Assembly (NCBI GenBank): GCA_004134985.1
Contig: REGQ01000006.1
Coordinates: 62,001 to 126,000, forward strand
DNA length: 64,000 bases
Origin: Paenibacillaceae bacterium
GTDB lineage: Bacteria; Bacillota; Bacilli; Paenibacillales; Paenibacillaceae
Direction: 5' to 3'
Shown here piece after piece: positions 26,516 to 36,291 of this stretch. The position numbers were made by a program, and so were the translations under genes. Numbering within the stretch: the first letter of the stretch is position 1; every line of letters starts with the position of its first letter. A model generated the notes under the pieces. The model saw nothing but the letters and a program-made list of their open reading frames with translations. It made no database searches and was not told where the DNA came from.

Positions 26516-28195
26516 ATGAAAAAAGCCAGTTGGAGTTTGGTTGCCATCCTGCTTACGTTAAGCTTGCTGCTTGCTGCATGTTCAAGCGGTACACCGAACA
26601 AGGAGAAAGAAAGCTCTTCCGGTACGGGAACCAATACAGAATCAGGAACAAAAACAGATGGAGAGCCGTCATCCGATCCGGTTGAGATTAGCGTGTTTGC
26701 TGTTCAGGATCAAAACATGGAATTGGCAACGAATAAATTCACCAAGTTTGCTGAGGAGCAATTCAATATTCGCTTCAAATTTGAAGCTATCCCTTCGGAC
26801 GGCGCGCAAGAGAAACGCCAAATCTCGCTTGCAAGCGGTGACTACCCGGATGCTTATATTTTGACACATTACATCGATCAGTTTTCACAGGCAGATTTGT
26901 TGAAGTACGGCCAGCAAGGGGTAATCGTACCTCTGAACGATCTGATCGATCAATATGCGCCGAATATTAAAGCAGCAATGGAAAGCAATGAGGACCTGCG
27001 CACATTGAATACGGCGCCAAACGGCAATATTTATGGTTTGGGTGCATATACACAATGTTTCCACTGTTCTTATCCGAACAAAATGTGGATCAATACAACA
27101 TGGCTGGAAGAATTGGGTCTGGATATGCCGACAACACCTGAAGAATTCAAAAATGTACTGCTCGCCTTTAAAAACGATGATCCAAACCGCAATGGCTTGA
27201 AGGATGAAGTACCATTGAGCGGTTCGATCGAAGAGTTTGGCGTACGTGTATTGCCATTCTTGATGAATCCATTTGTCTACAATGATGACCGCAATTATTT
27301 GAATTTTGCAGACGGCAAGGTTGAGTCCGCTGCGATCAAGGAAGGCTGGAAGGAAGGGCTGGCTTATGTCAAATCGCTGTATGATGAAGGTTTGATTGAT
27401 CCAGGCGCCTTTACGCAAAATGCGGAAGCATTCAAAAAAATCGGTCAAAATGCAGATCATGTTATTTTGGGCGCAGGTGTAGGGATGCACCCGGCTATCT
27501 TCGTGGAACTGGACAGCGATCGCTCCGCCGATTTCAATCCGCTGCCGCCACTGAAAGGACCAGAACACTCCTATGCTACGCATGATAATGGCGGCGTGTC
27601 TCCTGGTGCCAAGTTTGTTATTACGAACAAGGCAAGCGAAGAGGCTCAAATTGCATTGATTAAACTGGCCGACTACATGTACACTGCTGAAGGACAAACA
27701 AATGGCGCCAACGGCATGAAAGGCATTGACTGGGAAGATCCGGCTCCTGGCGATAAAGCGCTTGGAGAAGGCGTTACACCGATGGTTAAGCCGATCCCAA
27801 CCAAATCCGGGGAAACACCTCGCAATGCAGGGTGGAGCGGAATGGGTCACTTCTATATGCCGAAGGATTATCGGGACAGTTGGGTACAAGGGACAGAGAT
27901 TTATGACCCGGCTAACTATGAGCGCCGGTTGTATCAAGCAACACTGCTCTATGAAGGACATGAGCCAGCAGAATTGTTCCCAATCTGGTCACTGTGGGTG
28001 AATCCGGATACGGTAGATGAAATCAGCATGCTGCAATCCAATATTCGCAGCTACATTGAGCAAAACGCGCTTCAATTTGTTACAGGCAACAAAAGCCTGG
28101 ATAAAGATTGGGACAGCTATGTAAAAGGGCTGGAAAATCTGAAGCTCGGCCGTTACTTGGAAATTTTGCAAACTGCCTATGATGCGTCCAATTAA
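26516..28195 (+). CDS. Extracellular sugar-binding lipoprotein, LplA-like
   Basis: 559 residues from ATG 26516 after AAAAGGGGAG. The lipoprotein signal ends LLLAAC with Cys22, followed by a Ser/Gly/Thr-rich linker (CSSGTPNKEKESSSGTGTNT). The large two-lobe binding fold has RQISLASGDYPDAYIL and the YTAEGQTNGANGMKGIDW segment of this family. It delivers oligosaccharides to the 24502/25491 permeases. It is followed by a stem-loop without a T run and then the SGNH hydrolase gene. Confidence 0.92.
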   Translation: MKKASWSLVAILLTLSLLLAACSSGTPNKEKESSSGTGTNTESGTKTDGEPSSDPVEISVFAVQDQNMELATNKFTKFAEEQFNIRFKFEAIPSDGAQEKRQISLASGDYPDAYILTHYIDQFSQADLLKYGQQGVIVPLNDLIDQYAPNIKAAMESNEDLRTLNTAPNGNIYGLGAYTQCFHCSYPNKMWINTTWLEELGLDMPTTPEEFKNVLLAFKNDDPNRNGLKDEVPLSGSIEEFGVRVLPFLMNPFVYNDDRNYLNFADGKVESAAIKEGWKEGLAYVKSLYDEGLIDPGAFTQNAEAFKKIGQNADHVILGAGVGMHPAIFVELDSDRSADFNPLPPLKGPEHSYATHDNGGVSPGAKFVITNKASEEAQIALIKLADYMYTAEGQTNGANGMKGIDWEDPAPGDKALGEGVTPMVKPIPTKSGETPRNAGWSGMGHFYMPKDYRDSWVQGTEIYDPANYERRLYQATLLYEGHEPAELFPIWSLWVNPDTVDEISMLQSNIRSYIEQNALQFVTGNKSLDKDWDSYVKGLENLKLGRYLEILQTAYDASN

Positions 28196-28198
28196 TCA

Positions 28199-28220
28199 TC
28201 TGCACATCTAATTGTGCAGA
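28199..28220 (+). promoter_or_regulatory. Intercistronic stem-loop after the binding-protein gene
   Basis: TCTGCACA (28199-28206) and TGTGCAGA (28213-28220) form a perfect 8-bp stem with a 6-base loop. With no T run it is more likely an mRNA stabiliser or processing block than a terminator. Confidence 0.6.
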
Positions 28221-28258
28221 ACACGATCACTGGTTGGGAGATGGGAAGGGGCAAGCGC

Positions 28259-29398
28259 ATGCTTAATCAACCGCTTCCCCCTGAGGTGAACATTCGTGCA
28301 GGCTTGCCGCATGTGCTGGATAAATTAAGGCATGGCGAGTCTGTACGAATCGCCTTTCTGGGAGGCTCGATTACCGAGGGAGCAGGTGCTTCCAAGGCGG
28401 ACTCAACAAGTTATCGGGCCCTGACGGGGCAGTACTTCTGCAGGCGTTTCCCCGATACGGTCTTTCGTTTCATCAATGCGGGTGTTGGCGGGACGAATTC
28501 GGCGCTGGGCGCAGCCCGGATGGATGAGCATGTATTTGCCGGCGGGGCAGTGGATTTGCTGTTTGTGGAATTTAGTGTGAACGACAGCGGCAATCGTCAG
28601 CAGGCGATGCGGGGCATTGAGGGAATTATTCGCAAGTGCAGACGATTATCTCCGAACGCGAACATTTGTTTGCTTTATGCCGCCTCTACCGAAAATCTCG
28701 CTTCCGCCATACCGCCGATCATTGCAGCACATGAGGAAGTCGCACAGTATTATGCCATTCCATCGGTTAATTTTGCAGCGAGACTGCATGCCAAGTTTGG
28801 ATCGGATGAGGCAGCGTGGGCGGCCCTTGCTCCGGATGGCGTACACCCGAATGATGCGGGATATGCGCACTATGCGCAGATGCTTGCTGAATTTTTGGAT
28901 ATCGTGCTGGACGAGGGCGCTCTTGCTGGATCGCCTGTTTATAATGCTGCCGAGCAGCACTGTGTTGCGCCGATGGATGCGATGAATTATGAATTTGCAA
29001 GCATGCGGGATACGCGCCAATTGATTAGCAGCAGCGGTTTTGCTCATCATGTCGGCATGCCGGAGCCGTATATGAACTGGCGATTTGCAGCGGAACATGT
29101 GGCAGCTGACTGTGCTGGCGCAGAGCTTTCGTTCACCGCCAGCGGCAGCGGAGCAGGACTGCTGCTGATTGTCGGCATGGATGCGGGGATGTTCGAGTAC
29201 GCAGTTAACGGCAAAGAACCGCGCTTGATCAATCCTTTTGATGAATGGTGTTTGGTCGCCTATCGCCCAGTTCCCGTATGGCTTCCGTTCCCTGACTCTC
29301 CACAGGAGGATGCGGTAGTTACCATTCGCATTGCGGAGCAGAAAGATGCGAGAAGGAGCGGGAATGGTCTGCGTATTATGCGCTTGATGCAATATTGA
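28259..29398 (+). CDS. SGNH/GDSL hydrolase (probable carbohydrate esterase)
   Basis: 379 residues from ATG 28259, seven bases after GGAAGGGG; frames starting earlier lack a site. SGNH blocks are clear: block I FLGGSITEGAGAS (nucleophile Ser), block II NAGVGGTNS, block III FVEFSVNDSG and block V DGVHPNDAGYAHYA (Asp/His). The hydrolase domain covers about residues 20-220. A C-terminal beta-sandwich of about 150 residues follows, as in many polysaccharide-locus esterases. No signal peptide is present, so it probably removes acetyl or similar esters from imported oligosaccharides. Co-transcription with the transporter supports this; the ester type is not known. Confidence 0.88.
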   Translation: MLNQPLPPEVNIRAGLPHVLDKLRHGESVRIAFLGGSITEGAGASKADSTSYRALTGQYFCRRFPDTVFRFINAGVGGTNSALGAARMDEHVFAGGAVDLLFVEFSVNDSGNRQQAMRGIEGIIRKCRRLSPNANICLLYAASTENLASAIPPIIAAHEEVAQYYAIPSVNFAARLHAKFGSDEAAWAALAPDGVHPNDAGYAHYAQMLAEFLDIVLDEGALAGSPVYNAAEQHCVAPMDAMNYEFASMRDTRQLISSSGFAHHVGMPEPYMNWRFAAEHVAADCAGAELSFTASGSGAGLLLIVGMDAGMFEYAVNGKEPRLINPFDEWCLVAYRPVPVWLPFPDSPQEDAVVTIRIAEQKDARRSGNGLRIMRLMQY

Positions 29399-29432
29399 AA
29401 TCCCTATTCTACTGTTCTATAAAGAATGCAAC

Positions 29433-29476
29433 AAGGCTTCTTCATCCATTGGATGAAGGGGCCTTTTGTAATTTAT
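29433..29476 (+). terminator. Rho-independent terminator after the SGNH hydrolase gene
   Basis: AAGGC and TTCATCC pair with GGATGAA and GCCTT around the loop ATT, followed by TTTT. It ends the 24502-29398 operon. Confidence 0.85.
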
Positions 29477-29593
29477 AAAGTAGATACCGCGTTTCATATC
29501 GGCCGCAGCTCGATTGCAGGATAGGGGGGTGAAATATGTGCAGTCGGCATCAAATTAAGATAGGTTATGATCTTAAAATTGCGTAGTGCATCT

Positions 29594-29635
29594 AAAATTG
29601 TTGCCATATCTTATCCAGCGGTCAGCGCTTATAAT
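29594..29635 (+). promoter_or_regulatory. Promoter of the SLH beta-helix enzyme with 17-bp shared motif
   Basis: AAAATTGTTGCCATATC (29594-29610) is identical to 62621-62637. TATAAT follows at 29630-29635, 19 bp downstream. An imperfect inverted repeat (AATTAAGAT/ATCTTAAAATT, 29552-29580) lies just upstream. The ATG is at 29746. The rest of 29477-29593 holds nothing else I recognise. Confidence 0.6.
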
Positions 29636-29745
29636 CTGATTGGCATCCGGGTCAGCGCGACTTGCCCCGCATGCGTATAAGAACGGAAAGGAGGCAAGTG
29701 AAGTTCAAGCAGTGTCAAGCAATGAAAAGAGGAGGAGAAACAAGC

Positions 29746-32700
29746 ATGAGTAAGAAGATTTTGAGTCTGCTGCTGATTCTATGTTTAACTTCCGGGCTTT
29801 TGTTCTCGACGTCCGAGAGCATGTATGCCGAGTCTACACACGAAGCGCTACATTTTTCATATGGTGTCAATATTCCGCCCCTCCATGATGCCGTCGTATA
29901 CAATCCGGATACGAACAGCAGCAGGGACCCCGACACGAATTACCATAACCCGGGTGATACGTTGCCCATCGCTGATGGCATGACTGTAGAATTCAACAAA
30001 TCTTATACTTATTTCAAATTCGATATTTCACATTTGCCAAAGGCGGATCAGCTCGGCACAACGCTCTTTTCCGTCTGGGGTCGCGACACATCCAGGCAGA
30101 CTTCAGAAGCCGCAGCGTCATATATCCAAATCTTCGGGGCAGACGATGCGAGAGACTGGACGGAAACAGACCTTACATGGAACAACAAGCCTGTCATGGG
30201 CAGCGAACCAATCGCTGAGGTGCTGTACAGCACTTCCAATGCTTTTCAGGATGCAGATATTACCAACTATATCAAGCAGCAGAAGCAAAGCGGCGCAGAG
30301 ACGATAACATTGATTATCGCGGCCAAAGCACTAGACGGAATTTTCTACCATCGCGGCAAAGACACAACAGTCAGCGGGCAGCACCCTCCACGATTAATCG
30401 TCACAGATCCGGCTGATGTACCCGAGGACATGCGTCTTGGGCAGGACGGCCGAAGCCGGCTGTATCCTGCGGACTGGTATCCGGGATTCAAGGACGACAA
30501 GGGACGTTTCCTGCATGATTTCTCGTATGCGGGATACCGGCGCAGCGAGCAAGAACTGCCGGAGGTGCAAGTCTCTGCTGGCATCGATGTGACGGAGGCG
30601 CCCTATTATGCCGACAATACAGGAGAACTGGATGCAACAGACGCGATTCAGCGCGCAATTCAGGATGCCGCCGGCCAAGGTGGAGGGGTGGTTTATTTGC
30701 CGCCAGGGACGTACCAGGTCAATCCGCCCGCGACCAAAGATTACGCTCTGATACTTCCCGCCAGCGACATCGTGCTGAAGGGGGCGGGAATCGATCATAC
30801 CTTTATTTATAATGCGACGGAAAATATGAGGTTCAAGGATATTATCCGGGTTGGAGACGGGGATTGGAAAAAAACCGAAATCTCCACAAAACTGAACAAA
30901 ACGGTAACGGAGCCAACGGTATTACTCGCTGTGGAGGATACCAGAGGGTTTGAAAAAGATGACTTTATTATGATTACCTTCGACACCACGCAAGAATTTC
31001 TGAATGAGCTTGGCATGCATAATCGCTGGGCCTCTCGCCTGGGCCGAGTCGAGCCGATTTTCTACAGGCAGGTTGTTGGGGTAGATCATGCCAACCGGAC
31101 GATTACGCTGGATATTCCGACAAGATACCCGCTTAAACAACGAGATAACATCACCATTACGAAAACAGAAGCGCCTCTAAAGGAAATCGGTCTGGAAGAT
31201 TTCTCGATTGCCAACATGCAAAACAGCAATAGCGGTCTGGATGAAAACGACTACAGGGAGCCAGGCACTGCAGGCTATGAAAGCGATAATGCCAAGGCAA
31301 TCAATATGATCGCTGTTGCTGACAGCTGGATTCGGAATGTCAGCACCTATAAACCGCCTGGCAATGCGGCCTACCATCTTCTGTCGAATGGCATTATTTT
31401 GGACCGTACCAAAAATGTCACCATCGATCATGTTACGATGCAGTACCCGCAATATCGCGGGGCTAACGGCAATGGCTACTTATATCAGTTCAAGGGTAAT
31501 GACAGTCTGGTCACGGAGAGCACAGCAGTGGCAGCCCGACATAATTTCACTTTCGCCAATTTTGCCGCTAATGGCAATGTAATGCACAATGTACGCGGGG
31601 AGAACTCGACACTATTAACCGACTTCCATATGTATTTGAGCATGGCGAACCTGATTGACAATATGACATTGGACAGGGATGGCATCTCCGCAATCTCGCG
31701 GGATTATGGCTCTTCGGCCACGAACCGTCACGGTGTAGTAACGACGGAGAGTGTGTTCTGGAACACGACAGGCATCGCTGCCCACCGAAGCAAAAACGGG
31801 ATCATCATTGAATCGGAGCAGTTCGGCCATGGTTATATTATCGGGACGAAAGGCGCTGTAACCGGTGTTAATGTTGACATTATCGGCTCTATCTCCGACA
31901 CGGATACAAGCCCGTTCGATATGGCCGAGGGCATTGCGGAGGGTGAGCGGCTGACACCGCAGAGCCTTTATGAAGATCAGGCACAGAGGCGGTTGAATGC
32001 ATTCGAACTGGCTTTGCAATCGCTGCTCGTCAATGGCGAAGCGGTAAGCGGGATGCAGTTTTTGAGAACAGGCTACACGTATACACTGCCCTATGGTACA
32101 GAGCAGATCCCGACCATTCAAGCCACGCCTCGTTCTTCCGCAGCCGAAGTGACAATTACACAGCCTGCGGCAACGAACGGCACCGGAGTCATTCACGTTG
32201 AGAAGGACGGAATAAGCCAGTCGTATACTATCGATTTCCGTGTAGCACAATCACCGTTGCTGCCCAAAAGCATTGCGCTCGTGCCCGACAAGTCGGTCCA
32301 AGGCTGGCGGGCTGCCGGGAATACGATCAGTGCAGGGAATAGCGGCAAACTGAACGTGTTTCTTACGCTGGAGAATGGAGAGATTGTAAATGCCAACAAT
32401 GAGAACATTCAAATCACCTTTACAGTGGACAATGAAGACATCGGCGTGATTGCAGGAGATCGGTTCCAAGCCGTGAAGCCGGGTGCCGTGCGGATTACGG
32501 TGGAAGGTGTCTATAACGGACACACCGTGTCAGCTGTAGATACGTTCACGGTGCTGGAAGCCATGCAACAGCCGGAAGGGACCTTTGCAGCCGTAGCCAG
32601 AGTGACGGCTAGTGCCGATGATGGCAATCTTCCCGGAAATGCCATCGACAGAGACCCGGATTCCAGATGGTCAGCGGAAGGAAAAGGGCAGTATTTGCTG

Positions 32701-34311
32701 CTGGAACTGGATAAGGAGCAATGGGTAGACAAAGTTAGCATTCTGTTTTATAACGGCAATCTGCGCGCCAATTACTTTGACCTTGAAGTGTCCGCAGACG
32801 GTGTTCACTATCAGAAAGTGATTGCGCATGCAGCAAGCCGCAAGCAGGAGCCGAACCACTACGAAACCTTCGGGTTTACGCCCGTGAAGGCCAAATATAT
32901 AAAGTTTACCGGTCAGGGAAATGAGATTAATCTATGGAATAGCATCATTGAATTATGGGTGCATCAGCATGCTTCCCCACCTGATGAACCTGTTCCATCT
33001 TCCCCGTTCAACCCAGGCTGGCCCGCGGCGACAGAGAAACCTGTTGAACAGCCTGAGTCGCATCATCCTGATCAGCCTGTCCTTGTTAGGCTTGACTTAA
33101 GAGAGCCCGATCTGGCAACCAATTTCAGCGGACAAACAGTAGCCCGACTGCAACTGGACATAACTACACTCCGTGAGGCGCTGAACGCTCTAAAACCTGA
33201 GCAGTTGGCTGGCGAGGTCCAACTGTATGTCGATGCAAGAGGCAGCGGCAGCATGGGCACGGTATTGCTGCCAGTGGATGTGATTGCGCTGGCCTTGGCG
33301 AAAGCTCCGTTGGCGGTGCTGGTGATTGAACATGATTCCGCCCGATACGAGCTGAAGCTAAAGGAGTTATATACGGATCAATCAGCAGCAGGAGCAGCTT
33401 ATTCGACACTAGCCATTCATATGGAACGAATAGCAGGCGAGGAGAGTGCCAGACTGAAGAGCAGGGCAGCGTCAGCAGAGATTGCTTTGCTGCATGACGG
33501 CATTAAGACACGAGTTGCAGCAGAGCCTGCTGGCGGCGAAAACGTTATCGGGAATTATGGCAAAGTGTATGCACCGGTGACCCTTCATCTGACAGGTGAA
33601 ATTGATTTGCAGCATGCTGCAGCAGTGTTGTATGATCCGGTGACAGGAGAGATGAGGTTTGTTCCAGCTATATTCCGTCATGTGGATGGGAACACAGAGG
33701 TTGAAATTTACCGTACAGGTGACGGAATCTATACGGTGGTACAATCGGAGAGAACATTTGCCGATGTGAGCGGACACTGGGCCCAAGCTCAAATTGAGTC
33801 TCTGGCATCGAAACTGCTGGTGAAAGGGAGGACGAATGATCGATTCGCTCCCAATGATGATATTACGCGTGCAGAATTTGCCGCACTTGTCAGCAGAGCA
33901 GCCGGGTTAACTCCCGCAGCTACGGACATCTACACCGATGTATTGCCGGGGGACTGGTATGCTGGCGCAGTCGGAGCAGCGACGGCTGCCGGAATCGTGA
34001 ACGGTGCAGGCCAGAGCCAGTTTAGGCCGGATGATCCAATTACCAGAGAGCAGATGGCAGTGATGGTCATGCGAATGATGGCGTTTGCTGGCTATTCGGC
34101 GGATGCGGACATGGTGCTGTTGAACGGCTTTTCCGATAGCGATTCTGTTAATTCCTATGCCCGTCAGGCGCTGGCCCAGGCCGTGGCACTGAAGATTGTT
34201 AACGGCGTTTCAGAGCAGCAGCTTGCGCCACAGAAGCAGGCTTCCCGTGCGGAAGCGGTGATGATGATCGAGCGGATGCTGAAGCAAATGCATTTTTTAG
34301 GCCCAGTTTAA
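29746..34311 (+). CDS. SLH-anchored parallel beta-helix polysaccharide enzyme with DNRLRE and F5/8C modules
   Basis: 1521 residues from ATG 29746 behind GGAGGAG; an upstream in-frame extension lacks a site. A signal peptide is followed by a DNRLRE (CBM96-like) domain (about 35-225; DWTETDLTWNNKPVMG), then a right-handed beta-helix of the pectate-lyase-3 superfamily (about 278-720; AIQRAIQDAAGQGGGVVYLP and PPGTYQV). After that come an Ig-like sandwich, a second Ig-like region (about 825-925), an F5/8-type-C (CBM32-like) module (about 943-1075; NAIDRDPDSRWSAEG), an uncharacterised region, and SLH repeats at about 1336-1385, 1395-1445 and 1460-1512. It should cut a plant or microbial polysaccharide at the cell surface. 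Hydrolase versus lyase cannot be decided from sequence alone. It is monocistronic, ending in a strong terminator. Confidence 0.88.
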   Translation: MSKKILSLLLILCLTSGLLFSTSESMYAESTHEALHFSYGVNIPPLHDAVVYNPDTNSSRDPDTNYHNPGDTLPIADGMTVEFNKSYTYFKFDISHLPKADQLGTTLFSVWGRDTSRQTSEAAASYIQIFGADDARDWTETDLTWNNKPVMGSEPIAEVLYSTSNAFQDADITNYIKQQKQSGAETITLIIAAKALDGIFYHRGKDTTVSGQHPPRLIVTDPADVPEDMRLGQDGRSRLYPADWYPGFKDDKGRFLHDFSYAGYRRSEQELPEVQVSAGIDVTEAPYYADNTGELDATDAIQRAIQDAAGQGGGVVYLPPGTYQVNPPATKDYALILPASDIVLKGAGIDHTFIYNATENMRFKDIIRVGDGDWKKTEISTKLNKTVTEPTVLLAVEDTRGFEKDDFIMITFDTTQEFLNELGMHNRWASRLGRVEPIFYRQVVGVDHANRTITLDIPTRYPLKQRDNITITKTEAPLKEIGLEDFSIANMQNSNSGLDENDYREPGTAGYESDNAKAINMIAVADSWIRNVSTYKPPGNAAYHLLSNGIILDRTKNVTIDHVTMQYPQYRGANGNGYLYQFKGNDSLVTESTAVAARHNFTFANFAANGNVMHNVRGENSTLLTDFHMYLSMANLIDNMTLDRDGISAISRDYGSSATNRHGVVTTESVFWNTTGIAAHRSKNGIIIESEQFGHGYIIGTKGAVTGVNVDIIGSISDTDTSPFDMAEGIAEGERLTPQSLYEDQAQRRLNAFELALQSLLVNGEAVSGMQFLRTGYTYTLPYGTEQIPTIQATPRSSAAEVTITQPAATNGTGVIHVEKDGISQSYTIDFRVAQSPLLPKSIALVPDKSVQGWRAAGNTISAGNSGKLNVFLTLENGEIVNANNENIQITFTVDNEDIGVIAGDRFQAVKPGAVRITVEGVYNGHTVSAVDTFTVLEAMQQPEGTFAAVARVTASADDGNLPGNAIDRDPDSRWSAEGKGQYLLLELDKEQWVDKVSILFYNGNLRANYFDLEVSADGVHYQKVIAHAASRKQEPNHYETFGFTPVKAKYIKFTGQGNEINLWNSIIELWVHQHASPPDEPVPSSPFNPGWPAATEKPVEQPESHHPDQPVLVRLDLREPDLATNFSGQTVARLQLDITTLREALNALKPEQLAGEVQLYVDARGSGSMGTVLLPVDVIALALAKAPLAVLVIEHDSARYELKLKELYTDQSAAGAAYSTLAIHMERIAGEESARLKSRAASAEIALLHDGIKTRVAAEPAGGENVIGNYGKVYAPVTLHLTGEIDLQHAAAVLYDPVTGEMRFVPAIFRHVDGNTEVEIYRTGDGIYTVVQSERTFADVSGHWAQAQIESLASKLLVKGRTNDRFAPNDDITRAEFAALVSRAAGLTPAATDIYTDVLPGDWYAGAVGAATAAGIVNGAGQSQFRPDDPITREQMAVMVMRMMAFAGYSADADMVLLNGFSDSDSVNSYARQALAQAVALKIVNGVSEQQLAPQKQASRAEAVMMIERMLKQMHFLGPV

Positions 34312-34330
34312 ATCTCAATCAATGAAACAA

Positions 34331-34375
34331 AACCTGCCGCTAAAAACGAGGTGAAAGCCTGCGGCAGGTTTTTTT
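34331..34375 (+). terminator. Strong Rho-independent terminator
   Basis: AACCTGCCGC (34331-34340) pairs perfectly with GCGGCAGGTT (34361-34370), followed by TTTTT. It closes the beta-helix enzyme gene. Confidence 0.95.
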
Positions 34376-34423
34376 CGCGTGCCTGACAGCATGTTATGGC
34401 GAGGGGCAAATTGAAGCGTCGCA

Positions 34424-34453
34424 TTTCGCGAAACCGTTTCTTTCATGTATAAT
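34424..34453 (+). promoter_or_regulatory. Promoter of the two-component operon with GAAACCGTTTC palindrome
   Basis: TATAAT lies at 34448-34453 with a weak TTTCGC at 34424-34429 (18-bp spacer). The perfect 11-bp palindrome GAAACCGTTTC (34430-34440) fills the spacer, an ideal place for a repressor. Confidence 0.45.
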
Positions 34454-34476
34454 AATTCGCAACAGGAGGAGTGACG

Positions 34477-36291
34477 ATGACAAATTCATGGCTCGCTAGG
34501 CTGATCATGCGCTTGAAGCACGCTTATTACGGCATATCGTTCAAGAGGCGCATTAGCGCTGCGTTTCTATTATTCATTGCACTGGCGACTGGGGTGGTCG
34601 GAATATCCGCCTATTCCATTGCTTCCAAGGAACTGCAGCGCAACGCATTCGAATCAAGCCAGGAAGCGGTTGTGAAAACGACGCAAATTATGGATGACAA
34701 GCTGTACAATGTGTCCAAGACTGTTCGCTCCATCATGCTTAGCGATGCGTACAAAATGATGATGCAGGATGTGCAGAGTAATAATATATCGAATTATTAT
34801 GTTCATTTGTCCGGGATGCAGTATATATTTTCGCAGGCGGTCTTCAACGAGCCATTAATTGAAAGTATACTGATTGCCACGCCGATTGGTGATTTTTATC
34901 CTGTCTTGCAGCGTCGAGCGCAAAATCAATCCTTTTACGAATCGAATCTCTATTATTTGACTGAAAATAATAATGGGGGATTGTGGCTGAGCGGCCATAC
35001 GGATGTGCTCTTCACGGGAGAAAGCCGGGTGCTTAGCTTTGTGACCAAAGGAACACATGATTATTATTCAAACACCAACGTCTATTTTATCGTCAACGTG
35101 AATGAAAGCGGTCTAATCGATATTATTAACCAAAACTCACCAAAGAATGACAATAATTATTTAATCGTTGATTCATCAGGTGGCGAAGTCATCCGCACGG
35201 AGTGGTCGTCGCGGCAGAACTTGGGCCGGGATGAAGTCTTTCTGCGCCAAGTTGCTGAAGCGGATAATCGATCGTTCTTCCACGAATTTGACGATACCGA
35301 GTATTTGGTCAATTCCTCACGCTCCAAGATCGTCGATAATTGGATACTGTTCGGAATGCAGCCTAAAAACAAGCTGCTTGCGCAAATGATGAAGGTGCAG
35401 CGGACGGTAGGGGTTATTATGGTAGTTTTTTTGCTGGCGGCATTGCTGTTGTCTAACAAATTAACCTCAGTATTGTTAAAACCGCTTTACAGGCTGCGGC
35501 GGTTGATGAGAGATGTTGAGAATAACAGGCTTACGGTGCGGTTTGAGAGCAAATCTCGGGACGAGGTGGCGCAGGTCGGTTTTCAATTCAACCGCATGCT
35601 GGATGAAATTACACGTCTTATTCAAGATGTTAGAGAGAGTGAGGCAGGCAAGCGAGAAGCGCAGATGCGGGCGTTAACGGCGCAGATGGAACCCCATTTT
35701 CTATATAACACGCTTAATACGATTTATTGCAAGTCAGTAATGGGCGAATATCAAGAGGTAAATAAAATGATTATGGCGTTGTCGCAGATGTTTCAGCTGG
35801 GCCTTAGCGGAGGGAAAGATTGGAACACACTGGAGGATGAGCTGTCCCACGTAGAGCAGTACTGCGCTATTCAAGGCATGTGCTATGAAGATCTGTTCGA
35901 ATATCAAGTTGAAGTTTTGGCTCCAGAGCTGCTAACCTGTAATGTACCCAAGATATTGCTTCAACCCATCGTCGAAAACAGTATACAACATGGCTTCCGC
36001 GACAGGGGCTCCGGCGGATTGATTCGACTCTCTGTGAACGAGGATGAAGGGTTTCTCCATATTGTCATTGAGGATAATGGTGTGGGAATGGACGAGGATA
36101 AGGTGCGTGCCGGCATGAAACTGGCTGTACAGCCTGACAGCAAAAAAGGATTTGCTCTTTACAATATTTCCAATCGTTTGAATCTCTACTACGGGGATAA
36201 GGCGAGGATGGAGTTTCATAGTCGCGAGGCTGGCGGAGTGAGGACCGATCTGTGGATTCCGATAAGAGGAGAGGTGCAGTGGCATGGATAA
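34477..36291 (+). CDS. Sensor histidine kinase, YesM-like
   Basis: 604 residues. ATG 34477 is six bases after AGGAGGA; GTG 34471 directly abuts that site. A first membrane helix (about 25-47), an external sensor region of some 260 residues and a second helix (about 312-330, VGVIMVVFLLAALLL) precede HAMP and the kinase core. Phosphoacceptor His407 sits in AQMEPHFLYNTLNTIY. The ATP-binding lid has EDNGVGMDEDKV. The gene overlaps the response regulator by eight bases. It probably senses oligosaccharides handled by the transporter at 38134-41297. Confidence 0.93.
   Translation: MTNSWLARLIMRLKHAYYGISFKRRISAAFLLFIALATGVVGISAYSIASKELQRNAFESSQEAVVKTTQIMDDKLYNVSKTVRSIMLSDAYKMMMQDVQSNNISNYYVHLSGMQYIFSQAVFNEPLIESILIATPIGDFYPVLQRRAQNQSFYESNLYYLTENNNGGLWLSGHTDVLFTGESRVLSFVTKGTHDYYSNTNVYFIVNVNESGLIDIINQNSPKNDNNYLIVDSSGGEVIRTEWSSRQNLGRDEVFLRQVAEADNRSFFHEFDDTEYLVNSSRSKIVDNWILFGMQPKNKLLAQMMKVQRTVGVIMVVFLLAALLLSNKLTSVLLKPLYRLRRLMRDVENNRLTVRFESKSRDEVAQVGFQFNRMLDEITRLIQDVRESEAGKREAQMRALTAQMEPHFLYNTLNTIYCKSVMGEYQEVNKMIMALSQMFQLGLSGGKDWNTLEDELSHVEQYCAIQGMCYEDLFEYQVEVLAPELLTCNVPKILLQPIVENSIQHGFRDRGSGGLIRLSVNEDEGFLHIVIEDNGVGMDEDKVRAGMKLAVQPDSKKGFALYNISNRLNLYYGDKARMEFHSREAGGVRTDLWIPIRGEVQWHG

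Noticed and set aside
26885-27961. 358-codon minus-strand frame opposite the 26516 lipoprotein gene
   Set aside because: It is a shadow of a clear binding-protein gene, with a Cys/His-rich translation and no domain.
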